A stretch of 64,000 nt of DNA. Origin: Streptococcus sciuri. GTDB lineage: Bacteria; Bacillota; Bacilli; Lactobacillales; Streptococcaceae. Positions 40,227 to 50,495 of this stretch are shown here, one piece after another. The notes beneath the pieces are model-generated. The model did no database searches, was not told the origin of the DNA, and saw nothing but the letters and a program-made list of their open reading frames with translations. Position 1 is the stretch's first letter. The number at the start of each line of letters is the position of its first letter. The stretch is from the NCBI RefSeq assembly GCF_024814375.1, contig NZ_JANUXX010000003.1, forward strand, positions 1 through 64,000. Reading direction: 5' to 3'. A program made the translations under genes and the position numbers.

Positions 40227-41579
40227 TTAACGCATAGTGACAAATTCTTCTGCCCCAGTTGGATGAATAGCGATGGTATTGTCAAAATCTTTCTTTGTAG
40301 CACCCATTTTAATAGCGACTGCAAAACCTTGAATCATCTCATCAACACCATAACCAATGGCATGAAGTCCTATAACTTTTTCATCTTTTCCAAATGTCAC
40401 TAATTTCATCTTCACCAACTGACGATTATCAGTCACAGCGGTATACATAGAGGCAAAGCTTGAGGTATAAATATTGATATTATCCTTGCCATACATTTCT
40501 ACCGCTTTTTCTTCTGATAAGCCGACCGTCCCAATCGCAGGATGCGTAAAAATCACAGAAGGAACATTGGTGTAATCTAACTTTTCATTAGTTTTATGGT
40601 TAAAAAGTCGCTCTGAGAGTTTACGACCTGCAGCAATGGCAACCGGAGTCAAAGCAATCTTACCATTAACATCTCCAATAGCATAAACACCAGAAACAGA
40701 AGTATTTTCATAGTCATCTGTTTTGATATAACCATCTTTTGTCAGCTTGATATCAGTATTTTCAAGTCCAATATTTTGTGTATTTGCCCCACGACCAATC
40801 GCCCAAATCACACGCTCTACTTCGATGGTCTCGCCATTTTCTGCTTCAAACAAGAGAGTGCCACGCTCCGTTTGCCTCAAAGATTTAGGGATACATGTTG
40901 GATACAGGGTAATGCCAGAACTCTCCATTTCAGACATAATCTGTTTGGACAACATACTATCAAAGTCACGTAATATACGCTCTCTACGGTAGGCAAGAAC
41001 TGTTTTGACACCCAGTTCATTTAAAACACCAGCTAGCTCCGCTGCAATATAACCAGCTCCGACAATAAGAACAGAGTGCGGCAAACTCTCCCAATTAAAG
41101 AAATCATCAGATATCTCACCTAGATCACTTCCTGAAATATTGGGATAGAGTGGATGCCCTCCTGTAGCGATGGTGATGTGTGGAGCAGTGTAGAGTTCAC
41201 CACTAACACTCACCGTATGATTATCCACAAAAGTCGCAAAACCATCAAGCCTCTCAACACCATTACGTTTGAAATTGTTTGCATAAGACTGTCTAGCCCG
41301 TGTGACATAACTATCTCTACTTTCTTTTAGTTTACTAAAAGAAAACAGACTGCTCTTTATATCATAACCATAATCACTAGCGTATTTGTGAAACGACTCA
41401 GATATTTGAGTTGCATACCACATGATTTTTTTAGGTACACATCCCACATTAACACATGTTCCCCCAATCTGCCCACCTTCAATCAAGAGTACCTTAGCAC
41501 CATACATAGCTGCACGATTAGCGGTTCCACTCCCAGCACTACCACCACCGATAACGATATAATCATATTGTTTTACCAT
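40227..41579 (-). CDS. gor: glutathione reductase
   Basis: A 450-residue flavoprotein disulfide reductase. The FAD motif is YIVIGGGSAGSGTANRA and the redox disulfide is in GGTCVNVGCVPKK. The NADPH-binding segment is VLIVGAGYIAAELAG followed by YRRERILRDFD, with Arg residues selecting NADPH. The C-terminal active-site motif is AIHPTGAEEFVT. It reduces glutathione disulfide in oxidative stress defence. The start at 41579 is chosen for the GAGGA site 6 bases upstream. Confidence 0.95.
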   Translation of the reverse strand: MVKQYDYIVIGGGSAGSGTANRAAMYGAKVLLIEGGQIGGTCVNVGCVPKKIMWYATQISESFHKYASDYGYDIKSSLFSFSKLKESRDSYVTRARQSYANNFKRNGVERLDGFATFVDNHTVSVSGELYTAPHITIATGGHPLYPNISGSDLGEISDDFFNWESLPHSVLIVGAGYIAAELAGVLNELGVKTVLAYRRERILRDFDSMLSKQIMSEMESSGITLYPTCIPKSLRQTERGTLLFEAENGETIEVERVIWAIGRGANTQNIGLENTDIKLTKDGYIKTDDYENTSVSGVYAIGDVNGKIALTPVAIAAGRKLSERLFNHKTNEKLDYTNVPSVIFTHPAIGTVGLSEEKAVEMYGKDNINIYTSSFASMYTAVTDNRQLVKMKLVTFGKDEKVIGLHAIGYGVDEMIQGFAVAIKMGATKKDFDNTIAIHPTGAEEFVTMR

Positions 41580-41659
41580 AATTTTCCTCATTCTTTTTGC
41601 TTTCGTTCTAATTTAACACAAAAATAGATAGTGCACAATTTTTTGCTATGACAGTTATA

Positions 41660-41697
41660 TTTACAAAAAGCAACATCTTAAAAGGTGTTACTTTTGC
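41660..41697 (-). terminator. terminator of the tyrA/YlbF unit
   Basis: On the minus strand, AGTAACACC pairs with GATGTTGCT (one G-T pair) and is followed by TTTTTG. Confidence 0.65.
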
Positions 41698-42033
41698 TTA
41701 TTGTAACTCTTGCAAAGGGGCAAAAATGATTTTTTCAATATCTGCAACATAAACGGATAATCGCTGTTGCGCATTGAGATAGGCTTTTAGTTGTGCATTA
41801 TTATCAAAACTCTCAAGAAGTGCTTTATAGTTTTCTTGTTCTTTTTGAGTCGGTGTTTGGCCAGACTGCACTACCGTTTGAAGATGGGACTGTACTTTCG
41901 TAAATTCCTCCCACAAGTTCTTTGCATCACTATTATCAGCAATAGCTAATTTAGCTTCTAAGACAGCCTTATATTCTGGTAGTTGACGTAACTCACGCTC
42001 TAGCTGATTAGCAACATCATAAATATTAGACAT
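41698..42033 (-). CDS. YlbF/YmcA family protein
   Basis: A 111-residue all-helical protein (NIYDVANQLERELRQLP, KNLWEEFTKVQSHLQ, LNAQQRLSVYVADIEKII) matching the YlbF/YmcA family. In Bacillus relatives act with RNase Y in mRNA processing and development; the role in streptococci is not established. It lies 17 bases downstream of tyrA, so it is the end of the aromatic operon. Confidence 0.85.
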   Translation of the reverse strand: MSNIYDVANQLERELRQLPEYKAVLEAKLAIADNSDAKNLWEEFTKVQSHLQTVVQSGQTPTQKEQENYKALLESFDNNAQLKAYLNAQQRLSVYVADIEKIIFAPLQELQ

Positions 42034-42050
42034 AGAAACCTCCTAAAATA

Positions 42051-43157
42051 TTATTGAATCATTACCTTATAGTGTGTGTGTCTTTCAATGACCTTTTGAG
42101 CATGGGCTTGATCTTTAGCATTTTTAAAAGAAATCTGCAAGATTCCATGAATATCATCACGATTCTTCTCATTGATACGAAGATTAACCAAAGATGTCCC
42201 ACGTAACAATTCCAAAATCGTAAGAATGACATCCTCCTCATCAGGAATGTTGATAAAAATATCGTAGAAACTGTCCAAACCTCCACGTTTGTGAATTTCC
42301 ATTTCTTGACGAATGGTCTTAGCATGACTAAAATACTGCCAAATACCATCAACATCTTGATTTTTTATCTTATCTGCGACACTATCTAAACGCTGCTTAA
42401 AATCCTCAATACGGTCTAAGACAGACTCTTTATTAGTCAAAAGAATGCTAGCCCACATGCCAGCCTCACTCTCTGCAATACGCGTCATATCTCTAAATCC
42501 ACCTGCTGCAAAATGATTGGTCATCTCATGCTCTTTAGCATATTCACCTGCCTGCTCCATGAGACTGGCCGCAATAACGTGTGGAAAATGAGAGATTTGA
42601 CTAGTAACACGATCATGCTCTGCTGCATCAATCGTAATAAAACGTGCACGTAATCCTGATAAATCCCCTTTGAGTTCCTCAATAGTTTCCTCTGTCGTAA
42701 GCGAGGTAGGAGTAAGGATATAGTAAGCATTTTCAAAAAGATTGACATCTGCAGCGATAGCGCCTGACTTATGGCTACCTGCCATAGGATGAGAGCCAAC
42801 AAAACGAATGGGCTGATGTCTGAAATTGTGTTCCGCTGCTTTGACAATCTCAAATTTAGTTGAACCAGCATCTGTAATAAGAACATTCTTCTTGAGAGAA
42901 AGACGTGACAACTCCTCTATAAAAGCGATAGTTTGCTTGATGGGAACAGCTAAGATGATAACATCTGCTAAAGGTGCAAAACTCGTGAAATCATCTGTCA
43001 CCTCATCTGCAATTCCACGCTCAAGGGCAATTTGACGTGACTTTTCCGAACGATTGTAACCTAAGATAGTATAGTCAGGATGATCACGCTTTATTCCAAG
43101 TGCTACAGAGCTTCCAATAAGTCCCAAGCCTGCCACATAAATGACTTTATGATCCAT
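42051..43157 (-). CDS. tyrA: prephenate dehydrogenase
   Basis: A 368-residue NAD-dependent enzyme for tyrosine synthesis. The Rossmann motif is VAGLGLIGSSVALG, the catalytic His lies in RFVGSHPMAGSHKSGA, a helical dimerisation domain follows, and a C-terminal ACT-like domain (about residues 296-368, DEEDVILTILELL) probably gives feedback control. An AGGAGG site lies just before the ATG. It continues the aro operon 25 bases behind aroC. Confidence 0.95.
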   Translation of the reverse strand: MDHKVIYVAGLGLIGSSVALGIKRDHPDYTILGYNRSEKSRQIALERGIADEVTDDFTSFAPLADVIILAVPIKQTIAFIEELSRLSLKKNVLITDAGSTKFEIVKAAEHNFRHQPIRFVGSHPMAGSHKSGAIAADVNLFENAYYILTPTSLTTEETIEELKGDLSGLRARFITIDAAEHDRVTSQISHFPHVIAASLMEQAGEYAKEHEMTNHFAAGGFRDMTRIAESEAGMWASILLTNKESVLDRIEDFKQRLDSVADKIKNQDVDGIWQYFSHAKTIRQEMEIHKRGGLDSFYDIFINIPDEEDVILTILELLRGTSLVNLRINEKNRDDIHGILQISFKNAKDQAHAQKVIERHTHYKVMIQ

Positions 43158-43182
43158 ACTACCTCCTTGTTTTTCATTTAAA

Positions 43183-44349
43183 TTAAAAATTTTTTAGATA
43201 AGTGCGGTAATCACTTACAGCTACTTTCAAATCCTCCATATTGTCTGACGAAAACTTCTCTAAAATCTCTGTGACAAGAACAGTTGCAACAACAGACTCC
43301 ATAACAACTCCTGCTGCTGGTAGTGCTGTTGGATCTGAGCGCTCAACCGTTGCTTTATAAGGTTCATGCGTCTCAATATCAACAGACATCAACGGTTTAT
43401 ACAATGTTGGTATTGGCTTCATAACACCACGAATAATAAGTGGTTGTCCATTTGTCATTCCACCTTCAAAACCGCCAAGATTATTGGTACGACGTGTATA
43501 GCCTTCCTTTTTATCCCACAAAATTTCATCCATGACTTGGCTTCCTTTAAGATAGCCAGCCTCAAAGCCAACGCCAAACTCAACACCCTTAAAAGCATTG
43601 ATAGAGACAACTGCTTGAGCAAGTTTGCCGTCTAACTTTTTATCCCATTGCACATAAGATCCTAGACCAGCTGGGACACCACCAACTACTGTTTCAATAA
43701 CACCACCGATAGTATCGCCATCTCTTTTTATTTGGTCAATATAGTCTTTAATTTCTTGTTCACGATCTTGATTGACAATAGAAATCTCTGATTGGCTAGC
43801 ACGATTTTTAATCTCTGCTACACTTAGATTGTCTGGAACATCAATCTCCTTACCTCCAAAAACGACTACATGATTCGCAATTTCAATATCTAATTCTGCT
43901 AAAATACGCTTAGCAACTGCACCAACGGCAACTCGCATAGTGGTTTCTCGAGCAGAAGAACGCTCTAGAGAATTGCGCAAATCCTCAAAACGATACTTCA
44001 TTCCTCCAACTAAATCTGCATGTCCTGGACGTGGATGGGTGATTTTACGTTTACTTTTAAGGTTATCTTTTACATCTTCAACTGCCATGATATCTAGCCA
44101 TTTTTGATGATCACGATTGATGACATGAAGGGTAATAGGAGCTCCTGTTGTCTTACCATGACGAACACCAGAGGTGATTTCAACCTGATCAGACTCTATT
44201 TTCATACGTCCTCCACGTCCATAACCTCCTTGACGACGCTTTAAGTCACTGTTAATATCAGAAGCACTCAAGGAAAGTCCAGACGGAATTCCTTCAATGA
44301 TAGCACTCAAGCGTGGACCATGTGACTCACCTGCCGTTAAATATCTCAT
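43183..44349 (-). CDS. aroC: chorismate synthase
   Basis: A 388-residue FMN-dependent lyase converting EPSP to chorismate. Signatures are [48 protein letters not shown] and [15 protein letters not shown]. It follows aroB with a single-base gap and so is likely coupled to it. Confidence 0.97.
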   Translation of the reverse strand: MRYLTAGESHGPRLSAIIEGIPSGLSLSASDINSDLKRRQGGYGRGGRMKIESDQVEITSGVRHGKTTGAPITLHVINRDHQKWLDIMAVEDVKDNLKSKRKITHPRPGHADLVGGMKYRFEDLRNSLERSSARETTMRVAVGAVAKRILAELDIEIANHVVVFGGKEIDVPDNLSVAEIKNRASQSEISIVNQDREQEIKDYIDQIKRDGDTIGGVIETVVGGVPAGLGSYVQWDKKLDGKLAQAVVSINAFKGVEFGVGFEAGYLKGSQVMDEILWDKKEGYTRRTNNLGGFEGGMTNGQPLIIRGVMKPIPTLYKPLMSVDIETHEPYKATVERSDPTALPAAGVVMESVVATVLVTEILEKFSSDNMEDLKVAVSDYRTYLKNF

Positions 44350-44350
44350 G

Positions 44351-45418
44351 TTATCTCTCCAAATATTCTTTCATCTCTTCTAGTGGAATCTGATGGATTG
44401 CTGCACGTCCTAACTCAGGTACGATAACTGTTTTTATGGTTTTACCTCGTGCTTTTTTATCATGTGTCAAAGCTGTATAGAGAATCTCAATATCCCAAGG
44501 ATCATAGCTTATCGGTAGTCCAAACTTTTCACACATCGTACAAATAGATTTTGTCATCCCCTGTGGCATCAAGCCTTTTTTCTCCGCTACACGTGCCATC
44601 TGAACCATGCCAATTGCTACAGCCTCACCGTGCATAACCTGACCATAACCTGCTGTTGCTTCAATAGCATGCCCGATGGTGTGCCCAAAGTTAAGATATA
44701 GACGAACACCGTTATCAAGCTCATCCTCTACAACGACTTTACGTTTAACATTACAAGAGCGGTAAATAATACTCTCTGCATGCTCAAGGATACTATCGAT
44801 AGAACCATCCATACGTTTCAATTCATCCCATAATTCAGTATCATTAATCAAACCATACTTAATGACTTCGCCCATTCCTTCAATCAACTCACGTTTTCCA
44901 AGAGTTTGAAGTGTGTCAGGATCAATCAATACACCGTCTGGTTGTGTAAAAGTCCCTACCATATTTTTAGCATATGGTGTATTAACTCCAGTCTTACCAC
45001 CAATAGATGAGTCCACTTGTGCAGTCAAACTAGTTGGAACTTGAAGGAAGTGAATACCACGCATATAAGTAGAAGCTACAAAGCCTGCAAGATCACCAAC
45101 TACGCCACCACCAAGCGCCACAATACCATCACTTCTAGTCATACCTGTCTTTGTAAGAAATTCATAGGCTTTATTAACTGTCGTTAAATTTTTACGAGCC
45201 TCACCCTCTAAAAAATCAAAAACAGCTACCTCAAATCCTGAATCTTCTAGACTCAACTTAACTTTTTCAGCATAGAGACGTCCGACATGGTTGTCTGTAA
45301 TAATGACTATTTTTTGTGGTTTCCAAAGACTCTTAACCCATTGTCCCACTCTTAACAGACTGCCATGCTCAATAACAATATCATACGGACTCTGTGGTAA
45401 ATCAACATGTAAGAGCAT
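44351..45418 (-). CDS. aroB: 3-dehydroquinate synthase
   Basis: A 355-residue NAD- and metal-dependent enzyme making 3-dehydroquinate from DAHP. It shows [15 protein letters not shown], the [20 protein letters not shown] glycine-rich motif, [19 protein letters not shown], and metal ligands in [13 protein letters not shown] and HGEAVAIGM. An AGGAGG site precedes the ATG. Member of the aroD-aroE-aroB-aroC-tyrA run. Confidence 0.97.
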   Translation of the reverse strand: MLLHVDLPQSPYDIVIEHGSLLRVGQWVKSLWKPQKIVIITDNHVGRLYAEKVKLSLEDSGFEVAVFDFLEGEARKNLTTVNKAYEFLTKTGMTRSDGIVALGGGVVGDLAGFVASTYMRGIHFLQVPTSLTAQVDSSIGGKTGVNTPYAKNMVGTFTQPDGVLIDPDTLQTLGKRELIEGMGEVIKYGLINDTELWDELKRMDGSIDSILEHAESIIYRSCNVKRKVVVEDELDNGVRLYLNFGHTIGHAIEATAGYGQVMHGEAVAIGMVQMARVAEKKGLMPQGMTKSICTMCEKFGLPISYDPWDIEILYTALTHDKKARGKTIKTVIVPELGRAAIHQIPLEEMKEYLER

Positions 45419-45442
45419 CTTATTCCTCCTAGTTCTAAAGGA

Positions 45443-46312
45443 TTAGTGTACATCGTAAGTTTCGGTCAGTGCTTTCCAGATATCTTTAGTCGGCATTGTA
45501 ACATCTGTCCAAGCTTCATAAGCTTCTGCTGCTTGAAAAAGAAGCATACCTAAACCATTAAGGGCAGTTAGTCCTTTTTTTCTAGCATAAGCTAAAAAGG
45601 GTGTTTCAAACGGCTGATAGATGACGTCAGCAACCAAAAGATTAGCTGGGAAAGTCATGTCAGATTTGACAATCATAGATTTACCATCCATACCAACACT
45701 AGTGGCATTGACCAAAAGTTGCGATTGAGCTGTTTTTTCTTCAATCATATCAAGGTCTTCAATTGGTAAAACCTCAAGCAATACGCCAGTTTTTTCTGCA
45801 ATCATTTGAGCATAGGATTGCGTTTTTTCTAAGAAAGATGTTTGATTAAAAATGGTTACTTTTTTAGCAGCATTAAGAGCAGCCTGTGCAATAATCGCTG
45901 TAGCCGCACCGCCTCCACCTAAAATAGTCATCGTTTTGTCTCTTACATCAAAGTCTGCAAAAGTCGATAAACTTCTAAAAAAGCCAATACCATCTGTATT
46001 ATGACCGATCAACCGACCATCACGATTGATGACTGTATTGACCGCACCAATCAACCGAGCGGACTCTGTTAGCTCGTCCATATAAGGCAGAACCGTTTGT
46101 TTATAAGGCATAGAAACGTTCACTCCAAACATGTCGTAGCGCTTGATATTATCTAGGCTAGCTACAACATCTTCTTCAGGAACATCCCAAGCAACGTAAA
46201 CACCGTTGATACCAGTCTTGTCAAAAGCATAATTATGAATAAAAGGTGAAATCGAATGTTTTATCGGTCTTGCTACAACCGCTGCTAGACGAGTATGACC
46301 ATCAATCTTCAT
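45443..46312 (-). CDS. aroE: shikimate dehydrogenase
   Basis: A 289-residue NADP-dependent reductase of dehydroshikimate. Substrate residues lie in [28 protein letters not shown] (catalytic Lys) and [17 protein letters not shown]; the cofactor motif is [15 protein letters not shown]. It overlaps aroD by 11 bases, indicating coupling. Confidence 0.95.
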   Translation of the reverse strand: MKIDGHTRLAAVVARPIKHSISPFIHNYAFDKTGINGVYVAWDVPEEDVVASLDNIKRYDMFGVNVSMPYKQTVLPYMDELTESARLIGAVNTVINRDGRLIGHNTDGIGFFRSLSTFADFDVRDKTMTILGGGGAATAIIAQAALNAAKKVTIFNQTSFLEKTQSYAQMIAEKTGVLLEVLPIEDLDMIEEKTAQSQLLVNATSVGMDGKSMIVKSDMTFPANLLVADVIYQPFETPFLAYARKKGLTALNGLGMLLFQAAEAYEAWTDVTMPTKDIWKALTETYDVH

Positions 46313-46979
46313 TTAATACCTCCTGAATAACTTTCATATTATTAAGAGAAATTTGCCCAGGCGCACTGGGTTGGTCAAGGCTTGCAAAAGTCCAACTAGA
46401 GCCTGCTAAATCAGCCGCTAAACGAGAAATACGCCCCAATTTTCCCATAGACATAGTCGCAAACTCCTGTTCTGGGTTAATACTCTTAAAACCACGTGTA
46501 TAATTCATCAAATCAAGCACTTCCTGCTCTGTCTTTGGCATAATGGCAATCTTTACCATACGAGGAGTAAGTGAGGTCAACTCTGAAAAAATTTCCATGA
46601 TATTCTCTGGCATTTTCTCAAAGTTATGATAAGAAAGCACAAGATTTGAAAAATCAAGCATCTGTTGGAAAACTTCCTTATGAGAGTAATATTCAAAATC
46701 AATATAATCAGGATGATAAATAGTATCAATCTCACGAATCAATTCTATATATTCCTCACTTGTGAGTGTGAGATGCCCTCCTTCTTTGCTAGTTCTTATG
46801 GTAAAAATAATTTCATGACCAGCAAACTTTTCAAAAATAGCTGGGGCAACTGCCACAATCTCATCTTTTGATAACATATCTGCACGCCACTCTATAATAT
46901 CAACACCTTGAAAGCGAGATACATCAATGGTCTGAGCTTCTTCCAAACTACGGGGCATTATAGGTACTACTATTTTCAT
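46302..46979 (-). CDS. aroD: 3-dehydroquinate dehydratase, type I
   Basis: A 225-residue Schiff-base class I dehydratase. The general base His is in [10 protein letters not shown] and the Schiff-base Lys is in [20 protein letters not shown] and TIRTSKEGG form the rest of the pocket. The ATG overlaps the stop of the methyltransferase gene by 4 bases (ATGA). Confidence 0.95.
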   Translation of the reverse strand: MKIVVPIMPRSLEEAQTIDVSRFQGVDIIEWRADMLSKDEIVAVAPAIFEKFAGHEIIFTIRTSKEGGHLTLTSEEYIELIREIDTIYHPDYIDFEYYSHKEVFQQMLDFSNLVLSYHNFEKMPENIMEIFSELTSLTPRMVKIAIMPKTEQEVLDLMNYTRGFKSINPEQEFATMSMGKLGRISRLAADLAGSSWTFASLDQPSAPGQISLNNMKVIQEVLNED

Positions 46980-48136
46980 TGCTCAACCTCCACTGTAAAG
47001 ACTTTTAAATACTGGCTTTTTCTGTCTGCTTTATTGCTAACAAAATCAGCAGGCAAAGTCTTAAAATCTAAATAAGTATGTCTGATATCTCCAAAACCTT
47101 TTTCCAATTGCTTTTTAAATTGTACTTGACTGACATTTGCTGCGTTTGTAGAGGCAATCAATAACCCCTTTGGTGCTAACACCCCTAAAGCTTGGAAAAC
47201 CAATTTGTGATAATCTTTAGCGACAGAAAACGTTTGCTTTTTATTGTGCGCAAAGCTTGGCGGATCAAGGATAATCACATCAAAACACAGTCCTTTTCTT
47301 TGGGCGTATTTAAAGTAATCAAAAGCATCCATCACCACAAACCGATGATTTTCTAAAGTAAGACCATTTGCTAAAAAATGCGCTTTCGATAAGTCACGAG
47401 AACGTCTAGCAAGATCAACAGATGTTGTCTCATACGCACCACCCATGGCTGCCGCCACAGAAAAAGCGGCCGTATAAGAAAACATATTAAGCAGACGTTT
47501 TCCCATCGCAAGACCATCAATCAAGTTAGCTCGAACCTCGTGCTGATCAAGAAAGATACCCGTCATAAGTCCTTCGTTGAGAAAAACACTATAAGCTACA
47601 CCATTTTCTAAAATCGTGAAAGTCTCAGGTGCTTCCTGTCCATAAAGATGAGCGCTCTCGTAGTCAAGTCCTCTAAAGCGAATTTTTTCATAAGCCCCAA
47701 CAAGATCGGGAAAAACCAATTGAAAAGCTTTGATAATAACCTGTCTGTTTTCATAAACAAAGACATTGTACCAAGAAAACAAAGCATAATCTCCATAGCG
47801 ATCAATTGTCAAGCCACCAAAGTTATCACCATCTTGATTAAAAAGACGATAAGCAGTTGTTTGAGTATCGTTTTCATAAGAATGTCGCTTCTTTCGAGCT
47901 GCTTCAAACAACTCTACAAAATAGGCTACATCAAGTTTTATCGCTTTTGGCGATAAAAACCACCCCATGCCTTTATGCTGTTCAGATAAATAAGCTGTTC
48001 CCAAAAAAGCAGACGATGAATAAAGAAAGACCAACTGATTGGCTAACGAATGATTAGCTATATCGTGTTTATCAAGAAGCTGGACGCCGTTTGCAATCTT
48101 TTTTTGCACACTAGCATCGACAAATAGTTTACTCAT
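46976..48136 (-). CDS. class I SAM-dependent rRNA methyltransferase (RlmI-like)
   Basis: A 386-residue enzyme resembling RlmI, a large-subunit rRNA m5C methyltransferase. Visible parts are an N-terminal PUA-like region, [35 protein letters not shown], the SAM motif [20 protein letters not shown], and the catalytic-type [10 protein letters not shown]. It leads the aroD-aroE-aroB-aroC-tyrA-ylbF run and overlaps aroD by ATGA. The promoter is an extended -10 only 7 bases before the ATG, so the operon mRNA may be leaderless. Confidence 0.85.
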   Translation of the reverse strand: MSKLFVDASVQKKIANGVQLLDKHDIANHSLANQLVFLYSSSAFLGTAYLSEQHKGMGWFLSPKAIKLDVAYFVELFEAARKKRHSYENDTQTTAYRLFNQDGDNFGGLTIDRYGDYALFSWYNVFVYENRQVIIKAFQLVFPDLVGAYEKIRFRGLDYESAHLYGQEAPETFTILENGVAYSVFLNEGLMTGIFLDQHEVRANLIDGLAMGKRLLNMFSYTAAFSVAAAMGGAYETTSVDLARRSRDLSKAHFLANGLTLENHRFVVMDAFDYFKYAQRKGLCFDVIILDPPSFAHNKKQTFSVAKDYHKLVFQALGVLAPKGLLIASTNAANVSQVQFKKQLEKGFGDIRHTYLDFKTLPADFVSNKADRKSQYLKVFTVEVEQ

Positions 48137-48143
48137 GCTTTCT

Positions 48144-48152
48144 ATTATAACA
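48144..48152 (-). promoter_or_regulatory. extended -10 promoter of the aro operon
   Basis: TGTTATAAT on the minus strand ends 7 bases before the ATG at 48136. The intervening AGAAAGC cannot serve as a normal ribosome site if transcription starts at +7 or +8. Confidence 0.6.
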
Positions 48153-48272
48153 AAAATTCCACTATTTTCCCACCTAATTTACAATTTCAAATGATAACTT
48201 TCTCAAAAATATGTTATAATCATGTTTGAGATTTTAACTTTAGGAAATTGATAGCATAAGGATGTTCCTATT

Positions 48273-50444
48273 TTGAAAAAAATAAAAGAAACACTTTTCG
48301 GAGTTTTAAGTACACGTCTAGGATTTGTTTTGACACTAGTCCTATGTTATTGGCTAAAGACGATGTGGGCTTATCACACTGATTTTAGTTTAGGACTTGA
48401 AAATATTTACCAAGTTCTCTTATCCATTTTCAATCCTATTCCACTAACTCTACTCTTTGTAGGGTTGTCTCTTTATGTAAAGAAAACAAAGATTTTCTAC
48501 ACCGCAACATGGATTATATACACCTTGCTCAATCTTCTGCTAATTGCTAATGCCATCTATTACAGGGAATTTTCAGATTTCTTGACAGTTAACGCTATGT
48601 TAGCAAGCTCTAAAACATCGACGGGACTGGGAGATTCTGCACTCAATCTGATGCGCATCACCGATATTATCTATATCTTAGACTATATCATTTTAATCGC
48701 TCTGTTTGCTACTAAGAAAATCCAAACAGATCAGCGCCCTTTCAATAAACGTGCGAGCTTTGCTGTTACGGCACTCTCTGGTATGCTCTTTTCGGTTAAT
48801 CTCTTTTTAGCAGAAATTGATCGCCCTGAGCTTTTAACGAGAAGTTTCTCAAACGTCTACTTGGTTCGTGCCTTAGGTCTTCCGATGTTTACTGCTTACA
48901 GTGGTAATCAGACCTACCAAGCACAAAAAGAGCGGAGCCAATCAACTGCTAAAGAGCTCAAACAAGCCAAAGCTTACGTTGCAAAGCATTACGCAGCACC
49001 TAATCCTAAATATTATGGCATTGCTAAAGGACGTAATGTTATTGTTATTCATCTAGAAAGTTTCCAACAATTTTTGATTGATTACAAGCTCAAGGTTGAT
49101 GATAAAGAATATGAGGTAACTCCTTTTATCAACTCACTCTATCACTCAAACGAAACGATTGCTTTTTCTAATTTCTTCCACCAAGTTAAGGCAGGAAAAA
49201 CCTCTGACGCTGAGACATTGATGGAAAATTCCCTCTTTGGGCTAAGCAGTGGCTCTTTTATGGTCAATTATGGTGGGGAAAACACCCAATTTGCCACGCC
49301 AAATATCTTAGCACAAAACGGTGGCTATACAAGCGCTGTTTTTCATGGAAATGTAGGAACTTTTTGGAATCGTAACAATGCTTATAAGCAATGGGGATAT
49401 AACTATTTCTTTGACTCTAGCTATCTTTCAAAACTAACCAAGAAAAACTCTTTTCAATATGGTCTTAATGACAAATACATGTTTAAAGACTCTATCAAGT
49501 ACCTAGAACATATGCAACAGCCGTTTTATGCTAAGTTCATTACGGTTAGTAACCACTTCCCATATACCAGTCTTGATGGTGATGCTAAGGAAAAAGGCTT
49601 CCCACTTGCTAAGACAAACGATGAAACCATCAATGGTTACTTTTCAACAGCCAACTATCTAGATTCTGCGCTACACGCTTTCTTTGACTATCTGAAAGCA
49701 TCTGGACTCTATGAAAAGTCTATCATCATCATGTATGGCGATCACTATGGTATCTCAAATTCACGTAATACCAGCTTAGCACCACTTCTTGGAAAAAATT
49801 CTGAAACATGGACAGACTATGACAATGCAATGTTGCAGCGTGTACCGTATATGATTCATATTCCTGGCTATACAGAAGGTGGGATTAATGAAACTTACGG
49901 AGGCGAAGTGGATGCTCTGCCAACTCTTCTACATCTCTTAGGAATTGACACCAAAAGCTATACGATGGTTGGACAGGACTTGCTCTCACCACAAAATAGT
50001 CAAATTGTAGCTCTTCGTACCTCCGGTTATTTTATCACACCAGAATACACTAGCTATGGAGGACAACTCTACTACACCAAAAATGGGACTGAAATTACCA
50101 ATCCTGATAATACCACAGCTGAAAAAGTTAAAGCTATCCGTGAAGCTACGACTGAACAACTGAAAATCAGCGATGAAATTCAAACAGGTGACCTGCTTCG
50201 CTTTGATACAGATAATGGGCTAAAGACTGTTGACACTAGCAAATTGAACTACACTAAGGCAATGAGCAAAATGGGAACTATCGAAAAGAAACTCGGTAAT
50301 AAATCAACGAGCTTATACAGCCAAAATGGGAATAAGTCCACACAAAGCCTCTTCAATGCTCCAAGCTATCTGCAGTTGAGTGAAACTGTTATAAGTTCTA
50401 GCTCAACCAGTGAATCCACAAGCTCTAGCACTGAATCTGAGTAG
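48273..50444 (+). CDS. ltaS: lipoteichoic acid synthase-type sulfatase-fold enzyme
   Basis: A 723-residue membrane enzyme. Five N-terminal spans (residues 1-200) precede an extracellular sulfatase-like domain with metal Glu in VIVIHLESFQQF, nucleophile Thr in GKTSDAETLMENSLFG, IIMYGDHYGISN and EVDALPTLLHLLGI. It polymerises glycerol phosphate from phosphatidylglycerol into lipoteichoic acid. The C-terminal 40 residues are Ser-rich. The start is TTG at 48273, 10 bases behind AAGGA; the only nearby ATG is out of frame. Divergent from the aro operon, convergent with the GacH-like gene. Confidence 0.92.
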   Translation: MKKIKETLFGVLSTRLGFVLTLVLCYWLKTMWAYHTDFSLGLENIYQVLLSIFNPIPLTLLFVGLSLYVKKTKIFYTATWIIYTLLNLLLIANAIYYREFSDFLTVNAMLASSKTSTGLGDSALNLMRITDIIYILDYIILIALFATKKIQTDQRPFNKRASFAVTALSGMLFSVNLFLAEIDRPELLTRSFSNVYLVRALGLPMFTAYSGNQTYQAQKERSQSTAKELKQAKAYVAKHYAAPNPKYYGIAKGRNVIVIHLESFQQFLIDYKLKVDDKEYEVTPFINSLYHSNETIAFSNFFHQVKAGKTSDAETLMENSLFGLSSGSFMVNYGGENTQFATPNILAQNGGYTSAVFHGNVGTFWNRNNAYKQWGYNYFFDSSYLSKLTKKNSFQYGLNDKYMFKDSIKYLEHMQQPFYAKFITVSNHFPYTSLDGDAKEKGFPLAKTNDETINGYFSTANYLDSALHAFFDYLKASGLYEKSIIIMYGDHYGISNSRNTSLAPLLGKNSETWTDYDNAMLQRVPYMIHIPGYTEGGINETYGGEVDALPTLLHLLGIDTKSYTMVGQDLLSPQNSQIVALRTSGYFITPEYTSYGGQLYYTKNGTEITNPDNTTAEKVKAIREATTEQLKISDEIQTGDLLRFDTDNGLKTVDTSKLNYTKAMSKMGTIEKKLGNKSTSLYSQNGNKSTQSLFNAPSYLQLSETVISSSSTSESTSSSTESE

Positions 50445-50450
50445 TACCAA

Positions 50451-50488
50451 AAAAGAGTAACTAGCCTATCTAGACTAGTTACTCTTTT
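50451..50488. terminator. bidirectional terminator between ltaS and the GacH-like gene
   Basis: 14-bp perfect stem AAAAGAGTAACTAG / CTAGTTACTCTTTT with a 10-base loop between convergent genes. Confidence 0.92.
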
Positions 50489-50495
50489 ACTTAAC

